Origin: an uncultured Ruminococcus sp.
Lineage (GTDB): Bacteria; Bacillota; Clostridia; Oscillospirales; Acutalibacteraceae
Reading direction: 5' to 3'
DNA length: 5,921 nucleotides
NCBI GenBank assembly: GCA_902773035.1
Contig: CACYDB010000101.1
Location: 1-5,921, forward strand
The notes below the pieces were generated by a model, which was given only the letters and a program-made list of their open reading frames with translations, searched no databases and was not told the origin of the DNA. Of this stretch, positions 5,827 to 5,921 are shown piece by piece. The stretch's first letter is position 1. Every line of letters begins with the position of its first letter. Made by a program: the position numbers and the translations under genes.

Positions 5827-5868
5827 CACCTATGGATGGTATCATGACTGCGAAAGGAGGCTTTTGCC

Positions 5869-5921
5869 ATGTTAAGTGAAAACATTAAAACGATCAGAAA
5901 AGCAAAAGGTCTTACACAACA
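5869..5921 (+). CDS. XRE-family (Cro/CI-type) helix-turn-helix regulator, N-terminal fragment
   Basis: The gene is cut by the window edge after 17 complete codons. It reads MLSENIKTIRKAKGLTQ with a further incomplete codon (CA) that would give Q or H. The pattern, a first helix with IKxIRKAKGLTQ, is the classic start of HTH_3 domains: helix 1, then Lys-Gly-Leu-Thr-Gln opening helix 2. Start evidence is very strong: AAAGGAGG (5853-5860) lies 8 bases before ATG 5869. It has its own promoter and a roughly 100-base leader containing a dyad and repeats, and is isolated from lysS by a terminator. Full length, partner domains and targets cannot be seen; it might be a lone regulator, a phage- or element-type repressor, or part of a toxin-antitoxin or peptide-sensing system. 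Confidence 0.85.
   Translation, partial: MLSENIKTIRKAKGLTQ

Larger units (their letters stand above)
5562..5868 (+). other. 307-base gap between lysS and the XRE regulator gene
   Basis: This is the only stretch over 300 bases without a supported gene. In order it contains the imperfect hairpin at the lysS end, a 9-bp tandem duplication (5613-5630), an intrinsic terminator (5683-5720), a promoter (5731-5759), a dyad (5778-5792), an imperfect 11-bp direct repeat (5791-5826) and a strong ribosome binding site (5853-5860). Short open frames cross it, but they read through the terminator and lack ribosome binding sites, so I do not call them genes. I see no tRNA or known riboswitch. Confidence 0.75.

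Noticed and set aside
5832..5879. Short upstream open frame (15 codons) overlapping the XRE start
   Set aside because: No ribosome binding site before ATG 5832, and short overlapping frames of this size are expected by chance.
1..5921. CRISPR arrays, tRNA or rRNA genes, insertion sequences with terminal repeats
   Set aside because: No regularly spaced repeats, no tRNA-like cloverleaf signature, and no transposase frame or terminal inverted repeats were seen on either strand.

Overview
The window reads as ordinary chromosomal DNA of a Gram-positive anaerobe of the Firmicutes, most like the Ruminococcus/Oscillospiraceae group. This is inferred from protein style: a PcsB-like coiled-coil cell-wall hydrolase with an M23 domain, a secreted protein that looks like the CBM26-type starch-binding modules of ruminococci followed by a lysine-rich Ig-like tail, and a greA-lysS pair with strong AGGAGG-type ribosome binding sites. 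Base composition looks balanced to moderately AT-rich. Every gene I support is on the + strand.

Layout. Bases 1-61 hold the probable last codons of an unidentified upstream gene. A secreted M23 endopeptidase (148-1434) follows and ends in a clear intrinsic terminator (1444-1468). Next is a secreted carbohydrate-binding-like protein that starts at GTG 1530, not at the upstream ATG 1497, with its own -10 box and a dyad upstream. A 12-bp perfect hairpin (2615-2649) separates it from a 276-residue protein of unknown function (2657-3487), and the 3' arm of that hairpin contains the ribosome binding site of the unknown gene. A perfect consensus sigma-A promoter (TTGACA-17 bp-TATAAT, 3502-3530) then drives greA (3579-4049) and lysS (4077-5561), 27 bases apart.

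The 307-base gap after lysS (5562-5868) holds a weak hairpin at the lysS stop, a 9-bp tandem duplication, a strong intrinsic terminator (5683-5720), an extended -10 promoter (5731-5759), a 6-3-6 dyad, an imperfect 11-bp direct repeat, and a strong ribosome binding site. After it come the first 17 full codons of an XRE-family (Cro/CI-type) helix-turn-helix regulator, cut by the window edge at 5921.

How the genes work together: the first two full genes act outside the cell, on peptidoglycan and probably on polysaccharide. greA and lysS are housekeeping genes of transcription and translation, probably one transcript. The XRE gene starts a new unit that probably controls itself or genes beyond the window. 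I see no clear new biological system. The items most worth following are the hairpin that hides the ribosome binding site of the unknown 276-residue protein, that protein itself, and the dyad/repeat leader of the XRE gene.
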